Positions 51,957-59,698 of a stretch of DNA of 64,000 nucleotides are shown piece by piece. The notes beneath the pieces are model-generated. The model worked only from the letters and a program-made list of their open reading frames with translations. It was not told where the DNA came from and did not search any database. The DNA is from an uncultured delta proteobacterium. Its GTDB lineage: Bacteria; Desulfobacterota; Desulfovibrionia; Desulfovibrionales; Desulfovibrionaceae. Each line of letters opens with the position of its first letter. The first letter of the stretch is position 1. A program made the translations under genes and the position numbers. The DNA lies in the NCBI GenBank assembly GCA_903843965.1, contig CAIMRY010000015.1, forward strand, positions 49,018 through 113,017. The letters run 5' to 3'.

Positions 51957-53150
51957 ATGGCGCGCATCTGGATACGCCGGGAAGTCGAGATCCCGAACCA
52001 CATCGGCCTGGCCAGGCTGGAGAAGTGCCCGGAGCTGGGGCCGAAGCTGTTGTTCTTCAGCGGCGGCTCGGCCCTGCGCAAGACCAGCAACAGGCTCATC
52101 AACTACACGCACAACAGCGTGCACCTGATCACGCCCTTTGACTCCGGCGGCAGCTCGGCCAAGCTGCGCGACGCCTTCCACATGCCCGCCGTGGGCGACA
52201 TCAGAAACAGGCTCATGGCCCTGGCTGACCAGACCCTGCGCGGCAATCCGGAGATCTTTGAACTCTTCGCCCACCGCCTGCCCAAGCACGGCGACCCCTT
52301 TGACCGCAGGCTGGACCTGGAGCGCATGGTCAAGGGCAAGCATCCGCTCGTCTCGCGCATCCCGGACCCCATGCGCAAGATCGTGCGCAACCATTTGCAC
52401 GCCTTCTGGGACGAGATGCCCGAGGACTTCGACCTGGCCGGGGCGAGCATCGGCAACCTGGTGCTCACCGGCGGCTACCTGGGCAGCAGGCGGCACCTGG
52501 ACCCGGTGATCTTCATCTTCTCCAACCTGGTGCAGGTGCGCGGCACCGTGCGGCCCGTAGTCAACAAGAACCTGCACCTGGTGGCGGAGTTCGAGGACGG
52601 CTCGACCATCGTGGGCCAGCACCTGCTCACCGGCAAGGAGACCCCGCCACTCACCCGGCGCATCAGCCGCCTGTACCTCACCGAGGACCAGGACGCGCCG
52701 CGCCCCATCTACCCTGCGGCGCGGGAAAAGGTCTGCACCCTGATCCGCCAGGCAGAGCTCATCTGCTACCCCATGGGCAGCTTCCATTCGAGCCTGTTGG
52801 CCAGTCTGCTGCCCCGGGGCCTGGGCTCGTCCATTGCCCGGGCCACCTGCCCCAAGGTCTACGTGCCCTCCACCGGCGAGGACCCGGAATGCTTCGGCAT
52901 GACCGTGGCCGACCAGGTGGAGACCCTGGCCGGGCACCTCATGGCCGACGAGCCGGGCCGCGTGACCTTGAGCGACGTGCTCCAGTACGTCCTGGTGGAC
53001 TCCAAGCACGGCCGCTACCCCGGCGGCCTGGACATCCAGCGCATCCGCCGCCTGGGCCTGGAGGTCATCGACTGCTCGCTCATCGGCTATGGCCCGTCAA
53101 CGGAGATCGACGACAGGTTCCTTGTCCCGATCCTGCTTTCACTTGTGTAA
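51957..53150 (+). CDS. GAK system CofD/YvcK-like protein
   Basis: A 397-residue member of the CofD/YvcK superfamily. The nucleotide-binding start LLFFSGGSALRKTSNRL corresponds to the GGGTG loop. TPFDSGGSSAKLRDAF and VGDIRNRLMALAD are the DDGGSSG and GDIRN motifs of YvcK. ASIGNLVLTGGYL and CYPMGSFHSSLLASLLP follow. YvcK binds UDP-sugars and affects cell-wall precursor use, while CofD makes coenzyme F420; no F420 genes are seen here. It begins 6 bp after the kinase gene. Confidence 0.85.
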   Translation: MARIWIRREVEIPNHIGLARLEKCPELGPKLLFFSGGSALRKTSNRLINYTHNSVHLITPFDSGGSSAKLRDAFHMPAVGDIRNRLMALADQTLRGNPEIFELFAHRLPKHGDPFDRRLDLERMVKGKHPLVSRIPDPMRKIVRNHLHAFWDEMPEDFDLAGASIGNLVLTGGYLGSRRHLDPVIFIFSNLVQVRGTVRPVVNKNLHLVAEFEDGSTIVGQHLLTGKETPPLTRRISRLYLTEDQDAPRPIYPAAREKVCTLIRQAELICYPMGSFHSSLLASLLPRGLGSSIARATCPKVYVPSTGEDPECFGMTVADQVETLAGHLMADEPGRVTLSDVLQYVLVDSKHGRYPGGLDIQRIRRLGLEVIDCSLIGYGPSTEIDDRFLVPILLSLV

Positions 53151-53179
53151 CGTCCACACAGCCCCGGAGGATTCGTCAC

Positions 53180-53641
53180 ATGGAAAAAGACAAGATCGAA
53201 CTCAAGACCAGCATGGAGACCGCAGAGGTTGCCGACTACCTCACCGCCCTGGCCAACGGCTTCAAGGCCGGGCGCATCGTGATCGAGAAGGACGGCGAGC
53301 ACCTGGTGCTGAGCCCGGCGGAGATGAGCAAGGCCGAGGTCGAGATCGAGGCGCGCATCAAGAAGGACAAGGCCAAGTTTTCCCTGGAGCTGTCCTGGCA
53401 GCTGGCCCCGCAAGAGGATGAGTGCGCGGAGTTCAAGATCAGCAGCGAACTGCCCGGCCCGGTCGCAGGCGATCCCTGCGCCCGCGAAAAGAATAGCGAG
53501 CACCAGGGTGCCGCCCCTGCCGACAAGCCTGCCGCAGCCCAGGCCAAATCGGACGTGAAGCCCGCCACAGCCCCTGCCGTGAACGAGCCCGGCGGCAAGG
53601 CCGTGGCCGCAGCTGGCGCTCAGGCCAAGCCTAAGCCGTAA
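53180..53641 (+). CDS. Amphi-Trp domain protein with low-complexity tail
   Basis: 153 residues. The domain occupies residues 1-85: VADYLTALANGFKAGRIVIE, LVLSPAEMSKAEVEIEAR, and the Trp strand FSLELSWQLAP. The rest is an Ala/Pro/Lys-rich disordered tail. It closes the eight-gene operon, 29 bp after the CofD-like gene, with GGAGG upstream, and is followed by a terminator-type hairpin. Paralogue of the 90-residue protein in the same operon. Function unknown. Confidence 0.78.
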   Translation: MEKDKIELKTSMETAEVADYLTALANGFKAGRIVIEKDGEHLVLSPAEMSKAEVEIEARIKKDKAKFSLELSWQLAPQEDECAEFKISSELPGPVAGDPCAREKNSEHQGAAPADKPAAAQAKSDVKPATAPAVNEPGGKAVAAAGAQAKPKP

Positions 53642-53686
53642 GCCGCGCACGTGGCCCAGGCGCCGTGCCACGCGGCGCCGACAGCC

Positions 53687-53726
53687 AAGCCCCGCGCAGT
53701 CCCGAAAGGGGTGCTGCGCGGGGCTT
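53687..53726. terminator. Hairpin closing the GAK operon
   Basis: AAGCCCCGCGCAG pairs perfectly with CTGCGCGGGGCTT. A weaker GGCGCCG/CGGCGCC hairpin (near 53660-53680) precedes it. The T-run is poor (TTCCTC), but the position between convergent genes suggests termination of both strands. Confidence 0.7.
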
Positions 53727-53805
53727 CCTCGTTGCGTGCTGCTGTGTTGCGTGTGCTGTCGTGTTGTTGTGTCGTCGTGTCGTCGTGATGAAGCGGGGCG
53801 GCAGG

Positions 53806-56253
53806 CTACGCTGCCCTGGCCTGGAGCACGCCGTGGCGGACCACGTGGGCGTAGATGTCCCAGGTTTTGAGGAAGGCCTGGTCAAAGGAGGTGCTGGCCG
53901 CGTGGCGGCGCGCCTCCAGGCTCATGAGCCCCAGGCGGTCGCGGTCCAGCGCCAGCTCCAGCACGGCCAGGGCCAGGGCCTTGGCGTCGCCCGGGGGCAC
54001 CACCAGGCCCGTGCGGCCCGGATGCATGGCCTCCCTGGGGCCGCCGGAGGAGGTCACCACCACCGGAAGCCCGGAGGCCTGGGCCTCCAGCACCACGTTG
54101 CCGAAGGTGTCCGTGGCTGAGGGGAAGACGAAGAGATCGGCCCCGGCATAGGCCTCGGCCAGGGCCTGGCCCTTGAGGTACCCGGTGAAGACCACGGGCA
54201 GCCCGGCCAGCTGCGCGCGCATCTCCTCCAGGTAGGGTCCGTCGCCCACGATGACCAGGCGCATGTCCGGCCTGTGGGCGTGCACGGTGCGGAAGGACTC
54301 GGCCAGCACGTCCAGCCCCTTCTCGCGCGAGACGCGGCCCACGTACAGCAGCTTGAAGTTGCGCGAAAGCCCGAGGGTGTCGAAGAACCCGTTGCGGTGC
54401 CCCGGCTGGAAGCGCACGGCGTCGACCCCGCGCGGGTGCACCACGATCTTGCCCTCGGCTATGCCGTGGGCGGCCAGCTCCAGCGCAGTGGACTTGGAGG
54501 GCGCGTAGATGGCGTCCATCTGCCCGTAGAACCAGCGCATGTAGCGCCAGGCGGCCTCCTCCATGCCGGTGTCCTCGGTGAACATGCGCACATACTGCGG
54601 GAAGGCCGTGTGGTAGGTGCCGTAGACCGGTATCTTGAGGATGCGCGCGATGGCCAGCCCGGCCAGGCCCACGGGCCCCGGCGTGGCCGTGAGGATGCAG
54701 TCGAAGTCCTGCTCGAAGCACCAGGCCAGCATCTTCAGGAAGGGCGGGTAGGCCAGGGTCAGCTCCGGGTACTCGGGCATGGCGAAGGAGCCCACGGGCT
54801 GGAAGTTCTTGGCGCCCGCCATGACCGCCCCGGCGCTGCAAGTCACGCAGGTCATGTCCTTGCCGTATTTTTGGGCCAGCTCGATCTGCTGCTGGATGGT
54901 CAGGGCCACGCCGTTGATCTCGGCGAAGGTGTCCGTGAAGTGGGCCACGCGCAGGCCGCTGCCGTGGGTCTTTTCCCGCCGAACCCCGAAGGTCTCCATG
55001 CACTGGCCGGTGAAGCTGCGCTCCCGGGCGAAGAGCTCGCTGGACAGGAAATAGGGCGAGAGCAGCGCGTAGAGCGAGCCCGCTGAGGCCACGTCGTGGA
55101 ACAGCTCAAAGATGTTGGCGCTGCGCACTGAGGAGAGCATCTTGTCGGCGAAGCGCGCCAGCAGCCTGTCGGACACGCGGCGGACAAAGCGCCGCCAGAG
55201 CTCCTCGGGCGGAACCGAGGCCGTGGTCTTGCCGCGCGCGGCAAGGGCCAGCTCCGGGTCGGCCTGGATGATCGCCGAGGCCTCGGACAACAGCATGGCC
55301 TGGGGCGAGTCCTCGTCGGCCAGGCGCTCGTACAGGACGGTGCGCGCCCTGTCCTTGAGGCGCGTGAGAAGCGGGGGCCGGGAATCGCGCCCGGTGCTTG
55401 CGGGGTCGAGCAGGAGGTCGGCCAGGCGCATGCAGGCGTGGCTGCGCGGCAGCCTGCCGGCGCGGCTTTTGTAGAACTGGTAGGCGATGCCGTACAGGTT
55501 GTGGGCCATGGCCCAGGGCGTGGCCGTGCCGCCCAGCACCCGGCCGCGGTGCTGGCGGATGCCGTCGAGCAGGTTGGCGAGGGTGGCCGGGCCGTCGAAC
55601 TCGGTGTGCCTGCGGGCGATGGACAAAGACGAGTGGTCGTCGCTGCCGGCCACCAGACCCTTGACCCAGGGTGTGGGGCCAAAGGGCTCGATGCCGTGCC
55701 TGTCGGCCAGGCGCTGAATGACCTCCGGCCGCAGGCCCTCGACAACCTGGCGCAGGAAGACGTTCTGGGACTCGTCGCGCGAGCCGTTCAGCTCGAAGAT
55801 GTTGAACATGAGCAGGGACTTCTCGAAATGCGTCGGGGTCAGGCGGTCGTTGACGGCGAACAGCGGGTGCGCCAGCACGTGCACGATGCCTTGAGCGCGC
55901 AGGTAGGGCAAAAGGTCGAAGACATTCTCGCGCAGGCGCTGGAACTCCGCGTGCTGGGCCTCGGTGATGTCGTAGGCCAGGACGTGCAGCTTGCAGCGGT
56001 CCTCGGGGAAGTAGGTGGTGATCTCCTCGCTGACAAAGGCGCCGGGCAGGTGCGCGATCTCAAGGGAGCCGTTGATGGTGTTGTGGTCGGTGATGGTGAC
56101 CATGCGCATGCCGCGCGCCCGGGCGATGTCGTAGATGCGCCTGGGCGCGGTGAAGCTTTCCGGGCAGCCCATGCGCTGGAGTATCCACTGCGAGGGCCGC
56201 GTGGAGTATTTGGAGTGCACGTGCAGGTCGATGCGGAAGAAATCCTGGTCCAC
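53806..56253 (-). CDS. PHP-domain / GT4 glycosyltransferase fusion, candidate glycolipid synthase
   Basis: An 815-residue protein starting at GTG (GGGGGAGGGG upstream). Residues 1-260 form a PHP phosphoesterase-like domain: RIDLHVHSKYS (His11, His13), TITDHNTING, YDIARARGM, LAHPLFAV and VAGSDDHSSL. A helical connector runs to about 400. The GT4 domain (about 405-800) has ALTIQQQIELAQKYG, GTYHTAFPQYVRMF, LLYVGRVSREKGLDVLAESF (about 640) and VVLEAQASGLPVVVTSSGG (E-x7-E-like). From memory, Desulfovibrio alaskensis makes mono-glycosyl and glucuronosyl diacylglycerol under phosphate limitation with a glycosyltransferase; this gene is a candidate for that role (inference). Confidence 0.8.
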   Translation of the reverse strand: MDQDFFRIDLHVHSKYSTRPSQWILQRMGCPESFTAPRRIYDIARARGMRMVTITDHNTINGSLEIAHLPGAFVSEEITTYFPEDRCKLHVLAYDITEAQHAEFQRLRENVFDLLPYLRAQGIVHVLAHPLFAVNDRLTPTHFEKSLLMFNIFELNGSRDESQNVFLRQVVEGLRPEVIQRLADRHGIEPFGPTPWVKGLVAGSDDHSSLSIARRHTEFDGPATLANLLDGIRQHRGRVLGGTATPWAMAHNLYGIAYQFYKSRAGRLPRSHACMRLADLLLDPASTGRDSRPPLLTRLKDRARTVLYERLADEDSPQAMLLSEASAIIQADPELALAARGKTTASVPPEELWRRFVRRVSDRLLARFADKMLSSVRSANIFELFHDVASAGSLYALLSPYFLSSELFARERSFTGQCMETFGVRREKTHGSGLRVAHFTDTFAEINGVALTIQQQIELAQKYGKDMTCVTCSAGAVMAGAKNFQPVGSFAMPEYPELTLAYPPFLKMLAWCFEQDFDCILTATPGPVGLAGLAIARILKIPVYGTYHTAFPQYVRMFTEDTGMEEAAWRYMRWFYGQMDAIYAPSKSTALELAAHGIAEGKIVVHPRGVDAVRFQPGHRNGFFDTLGLSRNFKLLYVGRVSREKGLDVLAESFRTVHAHRPDMRLVIVGDGPYLEEMRAQLAGLPVVFTGYLKGQALAEAYAGADLFVFPSATDTFGNVVLEAQASGLPVVVTSSGGPREAMHPGRTGLVVPPGDAKALALAVLELALDRDRLGLMSLEARRHAASTSFDQAFLKTWDIYAHVVRHGVLQARAA

Positions 56254-56264
56254 AGCCCCTCCCC

Positions 56265-56618
56265 CTAGGCGCAACGGCGCAACAGGCTGCGCTCGTTGTC
56301 CGCCTGGCAGTGCACGCACAGGTGCGCGGTGGGGCTGGCCATGAGCCGGGCCAGGCCGATCTCCTCCCCGCAGTCCTCGCAGTTGCCGTACGAGCCGGTG
56401 TCCAGGCGCTTCAGCGCGGCCTCGATCTCGCTGCGGCGCTCCTCCAGCCTGCGGCGCAGGGCCAGGTGCAGGCCCACCTCCACCACGCGCGAGGCGAACT
56501 CGTTCTCGTCGGCGCAGGCGTCGAGCCGGGGCTGTTCATCCAGCTCGGCGTCGGGGCAGGGCCGCAGGCGGCAGGTGTCCAGGGCGTCAATCAGGCGTTT
56601 GCGCAACATCTCCTGCAT
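56265..56618 (-). CDS. DksA/TraR C4-type zinc-finger protein
   Basis: 117 residues. A coiled-coil N-terminal half (LHLALRRRLEERRSEIEAAL) precedes a C4 zinc finger CEDCGEEI-x-n-CVHC (about 80-105), the TraR/DksA layout. It may modulate RNA polymerase. The canonical DxxDxA coiled-coil tip is not obvious. It lies 11 bp before the PHP-GT4 gene, so the pair forms an operon. A weak Pho-box-like series precedes it. Confidence 0.85.
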   Translation of the reverse strand: MQEMLRKRLIDALDTCRLRPCPDAELDEQPRLDACADENEFASRVVEVGLHLALRRRLEERRSEIEAALKRLDTGSYGNCEDCGEEIGLARLMASPTAHLCVHCQADNERSLLRRCA

Positions 56619-56697
56619 GGTGTCCTCCGTAAGTGGCGGTTTTCAGCCGGGTTTTCCGGTGTGCAGAGAATCTCTAGCATGACGTATTTGCACAAGG

Positions 56698-56724
56698 GTT
56701 TCCGGCAGGTGACGACATGGGAAC
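56698..56724 (-). promoter_or_regulatory. Weak Pho-box-like series before the dksA-glycosyltransferase pair
   Basis: On the minus strand GTTCC-N6-GTCAC-N6-GAAAC at exact 11-bp steps, about 80 bp upstream of the zinc-finger gene. Only the central half-site is perfect (the others match 3 of 5), so this is a candidate only. Confidence 0.3.
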
Positions 56725-56737
56725 AAATCGCGTCGGC

Positions 56738-56802
56738 GGGATGTTTGGGCGGGATGTTTGGCCGGGTCGGCTGGTCGGGATGTCTGGTCGGGTCGGCTGG
56801 GC
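56738..56802. repeat. Five 13-bp tandem units
   Basis: Two sub-types alternate in order: GGGATGTTTGGGC, GGGATGTTTGGCC, GGGTCGGCTGGTC, GGGATGTCTGGTC, GGGTCGGCTGGGC. Located in the 295 bp spacer between phoB and the dksA-like gene. Confidence 0.85.
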
Positions 56803-56913
56803 CGTACATCAAGGCAGGCAAGGCAGGGGGACATGGAGCCGATGCGGCGCGCGGCGCGCGGCAAGGCTGCGGGGGCGTGGCCGGGTGAGGAAAGTGGGAG
56901 CCCGCGTGCCGGG

Positions 56914-57600
56914 TCAGGCCTTGAACCGGTAGCCCACGCCGCGCACGGTCTCGATCCAGTCGGCATAGGGCCCGAGCTTGGCCCGCAGGCGGCGCATGTG
57001 CGTGTCCACCGTGCGCGAGGTGCCCTCGAAGTCCGTGTTCCACACGGTGTCCAGCAGGCGGTCGCGGGAGAGCACCCGGCCCCGGCTCTGCACGATGGCC
57101 TTGAACAGCTTCTGCTCCGTGGCGGTGAGCACGCGCTTGTCGCCGTCCACGTCCATCTCGTGCGCGGCGAAGTTCACGGCCAGCCCGTCGCGCTGGAACA
57201 GCTCCTCGGCCTCGCCGCCCTCGGCGCTGGTGCGGCGCAGCACGATCTTGATGCGCAGCAGGAGCTCGCGGGTGCTGAAGGGCTTGAGCACGTAGTCCTC
57301 GGCCCCGAGCTCCAGGCCCACCACGCGGTCCACCTCGTCGGTGCGCGCGGTGAGAAAGATCACCGGCACGGCGCTGAGGGCCGTGATCTGCTTGAGCCTG
57401 CGGCAGACCTCGAAGCCGTCCATCTCGGGCAGCATCAGGTCCAGCAGCACCAGGTCGGGCCGCCAGCGGGCCATGACGTTCAGGGCCTGCTGGCCGTCCA
57501 GGGCCGTGCGCACGTCAAAGCCCGCAACCGTCAGGTTGTAGCGCAGGAGTTCGCAGGTCTCCGCGTGGTCCTCCACCACCATGATCCGTCGCTGTTCCAT
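56914..57600 (-). CDS. phoB: PhoB-type OmpR-family response regulator
   Basis: A 228-residue regulator with a receiver domain (Asp54 in LVLLDLMLPEMDG, Lys106 in EDYVLKPFS) and a C-terminal winged helix (TATEQKLFKAIV, VLSRDRLLDTVWNTD, RTVDTHMRRLRAKLG, VRGVGYRF), matching PhoB in length and sequence pattern. Start MEQRRIMVVE chosen because GGAG lies about 10 bp before it. No PhoR kinase or pst genes are in the window; the partner must be elsewhere. A Pho-box-like repeat upstream suggests autoregulation. Confidence 0.83.
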   Translation of the reverse strand: MEQRRIMVVEDHAETCELLRYNLTVAGFDVRTALDGQQALNVMARWRPDLVLLDLMLPEMDGFEVCRRLKQITALSAVPVIFLTARTDEVDRVVGLELGAEDYVLKPFSTRELLLRIKIVLRRTSAEGGEAEELFQRDGLAVNFAAHEMDVDGDKRVLTATEQKLFKAIVQSRGRVLSRDRLLDTVWNTDFEGTSRTVDTHMRRLRAKLGPYADWIETVRGVGYRFKA

Positions 57601-57688
57601 CTGGGGCATACTCCATCCCGGCGAAAACCGGCGCTGCCGGTTCATCCAGCCGATGCCCCGCACCCTAGCTCTGTCAACGCCCGCCATT

Positions 57689-57715
57689 GTTACCCCGGCG
57701 TGACGGACGGGCAAC
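57689..57715 (-). promoter_or_regulatory. Pho-box-like site of phoB
   Basis: Minus strand GTTGC-N6-GTCAC-N6-GTAAC at exact 11-bp spacing (plus-strand half-sites at 57711, 57700, 57689), ending about 89 bp upstream of the phoB start. Confidence 0.68.
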
Positions 57716-57784
57716 GGTTCAGCCACAGTTGCGCGGGGCTGCCGGTTCCTGGTGGCGCAGCACTTGGGGGGGCACACAACGCGA

Positions 57785-57808
57785 AAGCCCCGGTCCGGGC
57801 CGGGGCTT
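57785..57808 (-). terminator. Terminator hairpin after the flavoprotein gene
   Basis: AAGCCCCGG pairs with CCGGGGCTT around a 6-base loop, followed on the minus strand by TTCGCG. It separates the flavoprotein operon from the phoB promoter. Confidence 0.6.
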
Positions 57809-57824
57809 CGAGTGCCGTGTTTGC

Positions 57825-57863
57825 GCCGCTGCAGTGCGCCGCTGTAGTGCGCCGACGTATTGT
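57825..57863. repeat. Three 13-bp tandem units
   Basis: GCCGCTGCAGTGC, GCCGCTGTAGTGC and GCCGACGTATTGT in the flavoprotein-phoB spacer. Confidence 0.75.
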
Positions 57864-57938
57864 AGTTGACGGCAGGCTGGGGATGGCGGGAATGTTTCAG
57901 CAAATCGTCGGGCGCGCCCGCCTGGCCCCCGTCCGGGC

Positions 57939-58868
57939 CTATTCCTCGTCCGGACCCTCTTGGGCCAGCTTGAGGTTCTTGGCGTAGTTGGCGGCCATGG
58001 TTCCCGCCACGCAGCCCTCGCCCACGGCTTTGGCCATCTGCAGAGGCGGGCCGCAGATGTCGCCTGCGGCGAACACGCCGGGCACGCTGGCGGCCTGGGA
58101 CTTGTCGGTCTGGAGGTACTTCATGCTTTCGTCCAGGGTGAGCCCCAAGGACGAGGCCAGCTCCAGCACACCCTTGGCCCCCTGCTCGATGAACACGCCC
58201 GTTACCGGCAGGGTCGCGCCGTCGGAAAGGGTCAGGCCGACCACCTGCTTCTCGCCCTGAATGGCCGTGACCGTGACGCCCTCGTGCAAGATTGCGCCGC
58301 TCTGGCGCAGCTTGGCCTGCAGCGCAGGGGAGACGTCGAGGCTCGCGCAGACCAGGTGCACGCTTTTGGCCAGGTGCAACAGGGTCAGGGCCCCGCCAGC
58401 GGCGGCGGACTGTCCGCCCACGATGGCCACGTCCTCACCTTTGAAGAACCCGCCGTCACACTCCACGCAGTACGACACCCCGCGGCCCAGCAGCTCCTTT
58501 TCGCCGGGCACGCCCAGCTTGTTGCGGGTGGTGCCTGTGGCGATGACCAGGGCCCGGGCGCAGACGGTTTGCCCGCTCTCGGTCTCGATGGTGAAGCAGC
58601 GCTTGCCCGGGGTGATGCCGAGCGCGTCCTCCTCCAGTATCTCCGCGCCGAAGCTTTGGGCCTGGCTGAGCCCGGTCCTCAGCATCTCCTCGCCGCTGGT
58701 CTTGAACATGCCGAGGAAATTCTCCACATGCGCCCAGAACAGGCTGCTCTTGTTCATGCGCCCCAGCATGAGCACGCGGGTCTTCTTGCGCGAGGCGTGG
58801 ATGGCGGCCTGGATGCCCGCCGGGCCGCAGCCGAGGATGACGACATCATACGTGCTGGTCTGGGTCAT
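57939..58868 (-). CDS. Thioredoxin reductase-like FAD/NAD(P) oxidoreductase
   Basis: A 309-residue flavoprotein. FAD loop ILGCGPAGIQAAIHA (about 11-25), the redox-active disulfide CVEC in SYCVECDGGFF (about 133-136), a second nucleotide motif AIVGGQSAAAGGA, and PGVFAAGDICGPPLQMAKAV near the C-terminus. The CVEC replaces the usual CATC, and the second GxGxxA is altered, so substrate and pyridine nucleotide preference may be non-standard. The protein is last in a three-gene unit with the HD protein (44 bp gap) and the small membrane protein. Confidence 0.88.
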   Translation of the reverse strand: MTQTSTYDVVILGCGPAGIQAAIHASRKKTRVLMLGRMNKSSLFWAHVENFLGMFKTSGEEMLRTGLSQAQSFGAEILEEDALGITPGKRCFTIETESGQTVCARALVIATGTTRNKLGVPGEKELLGRGVSYCVECDGGFFKGEDVAIVGGQSAAAGGALTLLHLAKSVHLVCASLDVSPALQAKLRQSGAILHEGVTVTAIQGEKQVVGLTLSDGATLPVTGVFIEQGAKGVLELASSLGLTLDESMKYLQTDKSQAASVPGVFAAGDICGPPLQMAKAVGEGCVAGTMAANYAKNLKLAQEGPDEE

Positions 58869-58912
58869 GGCCGCTCCTGTTCTTGCTTCAAGGTGTGGGT
58901 CATCCGCAGAAG

Positions 58913-59698
58913 TTAAGCACCGGACAGCCTGTGGGCAAGATGCGCCATGATGCGCCCGCGCAGGTCCCGGATGGGCGGATCATGCGGCAGGGAGTCGAAG
59001 ATGGTGTCCAGGTAGCCGAGATCGTGGAGGATTTGGCAGGAGCGGCGGTAGTTCAGGTCGTACAGCCAGCCCACGACCATGAGCTTGAAGTCGTTGCCCC
59101 AGATGATTTCGCGGTAGTCGCCGGTCTCGCCCTTGAGCAGACCCGCAAGCACTGCCGGGGTATAGGCCGTGGGATGGGGCTGGACGTGCAGGGCCACCTC
59201 CGGGTGCAGCGGGGACTCCTGCGAAAAGTGGGCGATCATGACGCGGAAGATGTCCAGCTTGTCGCTGTCGCGCACGATGCGCGCCACGGCCAAGGTTTCC
59301 GGGGGCAGGGTGGGGGGCAGGGTGCGCACGTTGTGCAAAATCACCGCGCCCAGCACCAGTCGGCGCAGGTCGGCCGGGACCCCGGCGAGCATGTTTCCGC
59401 GCAGGGTGTAGCGCACGCTGAAGGCCGCATGGTTGGCTGACTCGGCGTCGCGGAAGGTGCGGTAGATCTTGTACTGCGGGAAGCGGCCCACGTCGTGGAG
59501 CAGGGCGGCGATGCGCGCGGCCAGGTGCACCTGGCCGGACACGGCCGAGGCGCTGGCGATGTCCGTGGCGAGGGCCAGCACCCGGTTCGTGTGTTCGACC
59601 TTGAGGCGGTAGGCGAAGCCGTCACCCGGTTCGCGCAGGTAGGGCCCGGTGAAGTCCTGGAAGCGCTGGGCCACGCGCTCGACAAGGGCCTCGCTCAT
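58913..59698 (-). CDS. HD-domain phosphohydrolase
   Basis: A 261-residue protein with the metal-dependent HD signature: His36 in KVEHTNRV, His68-Asp69 in IAALLHDVGRFPQY, a further His in VILHNVR, and Asp in VRDSDKLDIFRV. Probably hydrolyses a nucleotide or other phosphate ester; the substrate is not evident. No GYP motif, so it is not a c-di-GMP HD-GYP enzyme. The start overlaps the preceding gene by 4 bp. Confidence 0.85.
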   Translation of the reverse strand: MSEALVERVAQRFQDFTGPYLREPGDGFAYRLKVEHTNRVLALATDIASASAVSGQVHLAARIAALLHDVGRFPQYKIYRTFRDAESANHAAFSVRYTLRGNMLAGVPADLRRLVLGAVILHNVRTLPPTLPPETLAVARIVRDSDKLDIFRVMIAHFSQESPLHPEVALHVQPHPTAYTPAVLAGLLKGETGDYREIIWGNDFKLMVVGWLYDLNYRRSCQILHDLGYLDTIFDSLPHDPPIRDLRGRIMAHLAHRLSGA

